From positions 124,001-188,000 of the forward strand of contig RAYO01000005.1 in assembly GCA_003612335.1 (NCBI GenBank): a stretch of DNA of 64,000 bases, given 5' to 3'. Source of the DNA: a bacterium 1xD42-67 (GTDB taxonomy: Bacteria; Bacillota; Clostridia; Oscillospirales; Oscillospiraceae). Position 1 is the first letter of the stretch; each line of letters begins with the position of its first letter. The translations under genes and the position numbers were made by a program. The notes below the pieces were generated by a model. The model was not told where the DNA came from and ran no database searches. It worked only from the letters and a program-made list of their open reading frames with translations. This document shows, piece after piece, positions 63,478 to 64,000 of this stretch.

Positions 63478-63508
63478 TTGACTTAAACCATGGTTCAAGT
63501 GATATAGT
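63478..63508 (+). promoter_or_regulatory. MerR-type promoter with dyad in a 19-base spacer
   Basis: TTGACT (63478-63483) and TATAGT (63503-63508) are 19 bases apart. A 20-bp dyad at 63481-63500 (ACTTAAACCA / TGGTTCAAGT, one mismatched pair) is centred within the promoter. Over-long spacer plus central dyad is the layout used by MerR-family activators, which untwist the DNA to align the hexamers. Confidence 0.78.
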
Positions 63509-63541
63509 CCTCATATATCTACATGAGAAGGAGGTCCCGAT

Positions 63542-64000
63542 ATGCAGACATCAAAGGTATATTACACTGATTTCCACACCGAGGCTTATGGCGACAGCCT
63601 GCCCACCAAGCTGAAGAAGCTCATCAAAAAAGCCGGGATCCAGGATCTGGACCTGGAGGGCAGATTCGTGGCCATCAAGCTGCACTTTGGTGAACTGGGC
63701 AACATCAGCTACCTGCGGCCCAATTATGCCCGTGCGGTGGTGGACGTGGTCAAGGAGCTGGGGGGCAAGCCCTTCCTCACCGACTGCAACACCATGTATC
63801 CCGGCAGCCGGAAGAACGCTCTGGAGCACCTGGAGTGCGCCTGGCAGAACGGCTTCACGCCCCTGACGGTGGGCTGTCCCATCCTCATCGCCGACGGTCT
63901 GAAGGGCACTGACGATGTGGAGGTCCCTGTGGAGGGGGGCGAATACGTAGAGAGCGCCAAGATCGGCCGGGCCGTCATGGATGCTGATGTGTTCATCAGC
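63542..64000 (+). CDS. DUF362 domain protein, N-terminal part
   Basis: 153 residues before the window ends; the gene continues to the right. The sequence SKVYYTDFHTEAYGDSLPTKLKKLIKKAG, VAIKLHFGELGNISYLRPNYARAVVDVVKELGGKPFLTDCNTMYPGSRKNALEHLE is the DUF362 core. Full-length relatives in clostridia usually carry a C-terminal 2x[4Fe-4S] ferredoxin domain, which cannot be checked here. GAAGGAGG precedes ATG 63542. Its promoter has a MerR-type operator, so it is probably inducible. Confidence 0.9.
   Translation, partial: MQTSKVYYTDFHTEAYGDSLPTKLKKLIKKAGIQDLDLEGRFVAIKLHFGELGNISYLRPNYARAVVDVVKELGGKPFLTDCNTMYPGSRKNALEHLECAWQNGFTPLTVGCPILIADGLKGTDDVEVPVEGGEYVESAKIGRAVMDADVFIS

Overview
The window is a GC-rich (about 60%), densely coded stretch of bacterial chromosome. 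It most likely comes from a spore-forming member of the Oscillospiraceae (Clostridium cluster IV; Flavonifractor/Oscillibacter-like). This rests on the gene content and order: an SCIFF ribosomal-type peptide with its radical SAM maturase, sporulation proteins (SpoIID/LytB, SpoIIM, YunB, SleB-type hydrolase), DUF951, a TIGR04086-like membrane protein beside yajC, TmcAL next to acetate kinase, and the clostridial nusB-xseAB-ispA-dxs-tlyA-nadK-argR-recN cluster. Strong AGGAGG ribosome sites and frequent GTG/TTG starts fit the same group. Genus cannot be fixed from the sequence alone.

Layout. 1-8 kb: the end of an ABC-F ATPase, a DUF218 protein, prfA, an HAD phosphatase, the t6A enzyme Sua5/TsaC, coaE, two unknown genes and an M18 aminopeptidase. 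8-13 kb: an accessory stretch with a DUF4259 gene broken by an in-frame TAA, an XRE/membrane-protein pair, tepA, tcdA and several small minus-strand genes of unknown or immunity-like type. 13-16.7 kb: a minus-strand lysine operon (asd, an unknown gene, dapA, dapB) under a clear lysine riboswitch with promoter and attenuator. 16.7-22 kb: SpoIID, queA, tgt, yajC. 22-31 kb: a DUF3810 zincin, tmcAL, ackA, unknowns, DUF951, a radical SAM protein and a SleB-type hydrolase. 31.4-41 kb: a tightly overlapping operon from nusB to recN. 41-46.6 kb: a SUKH-like gene, a sodium symporter, malic enzyme, an RibD/DHFR-like reductase and unknowns. 46.6-49.5 kb: a T-box leader followed by an EamA transporter, DUF4240 and tyrS. 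49.6-52.9 kb: the SCIFF locus, in which precursor and maturase are separated by three accessory genes. 53-64 kb: spoIIM, xerD, a low-GC unknown gene, murD, a PLP lyase, yunB, a VanZ protein, ligA, an EamA transporter and the start of a DUF362 gene behind a MerR-type promoter.

Together most genes are housekeeping: translation quality and tRNA modification (prfA, tsaC, tcdA, queA, tgt, tmcAL, tyrS, tlyA), isoprenoid and lysine/peptidoglycan precursor supply (ispA, dxs, dap genes, murD), DNA repair (recN, xseAB, ligA) and sporulation. Overlaid on this is a repeated pattern: single small genes of SUKH, DUF4240, DUF4259, DUF5713 or unrecognised type placed between or inside housekeeping operons, with no toxin partner in view. 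The most informative regulatory signals are the lysine riboswitch, the tyrosine T-box that also commands a transporter, the MerR-type operator at 63.5 kb and the XRE operator at 9.3 kb.
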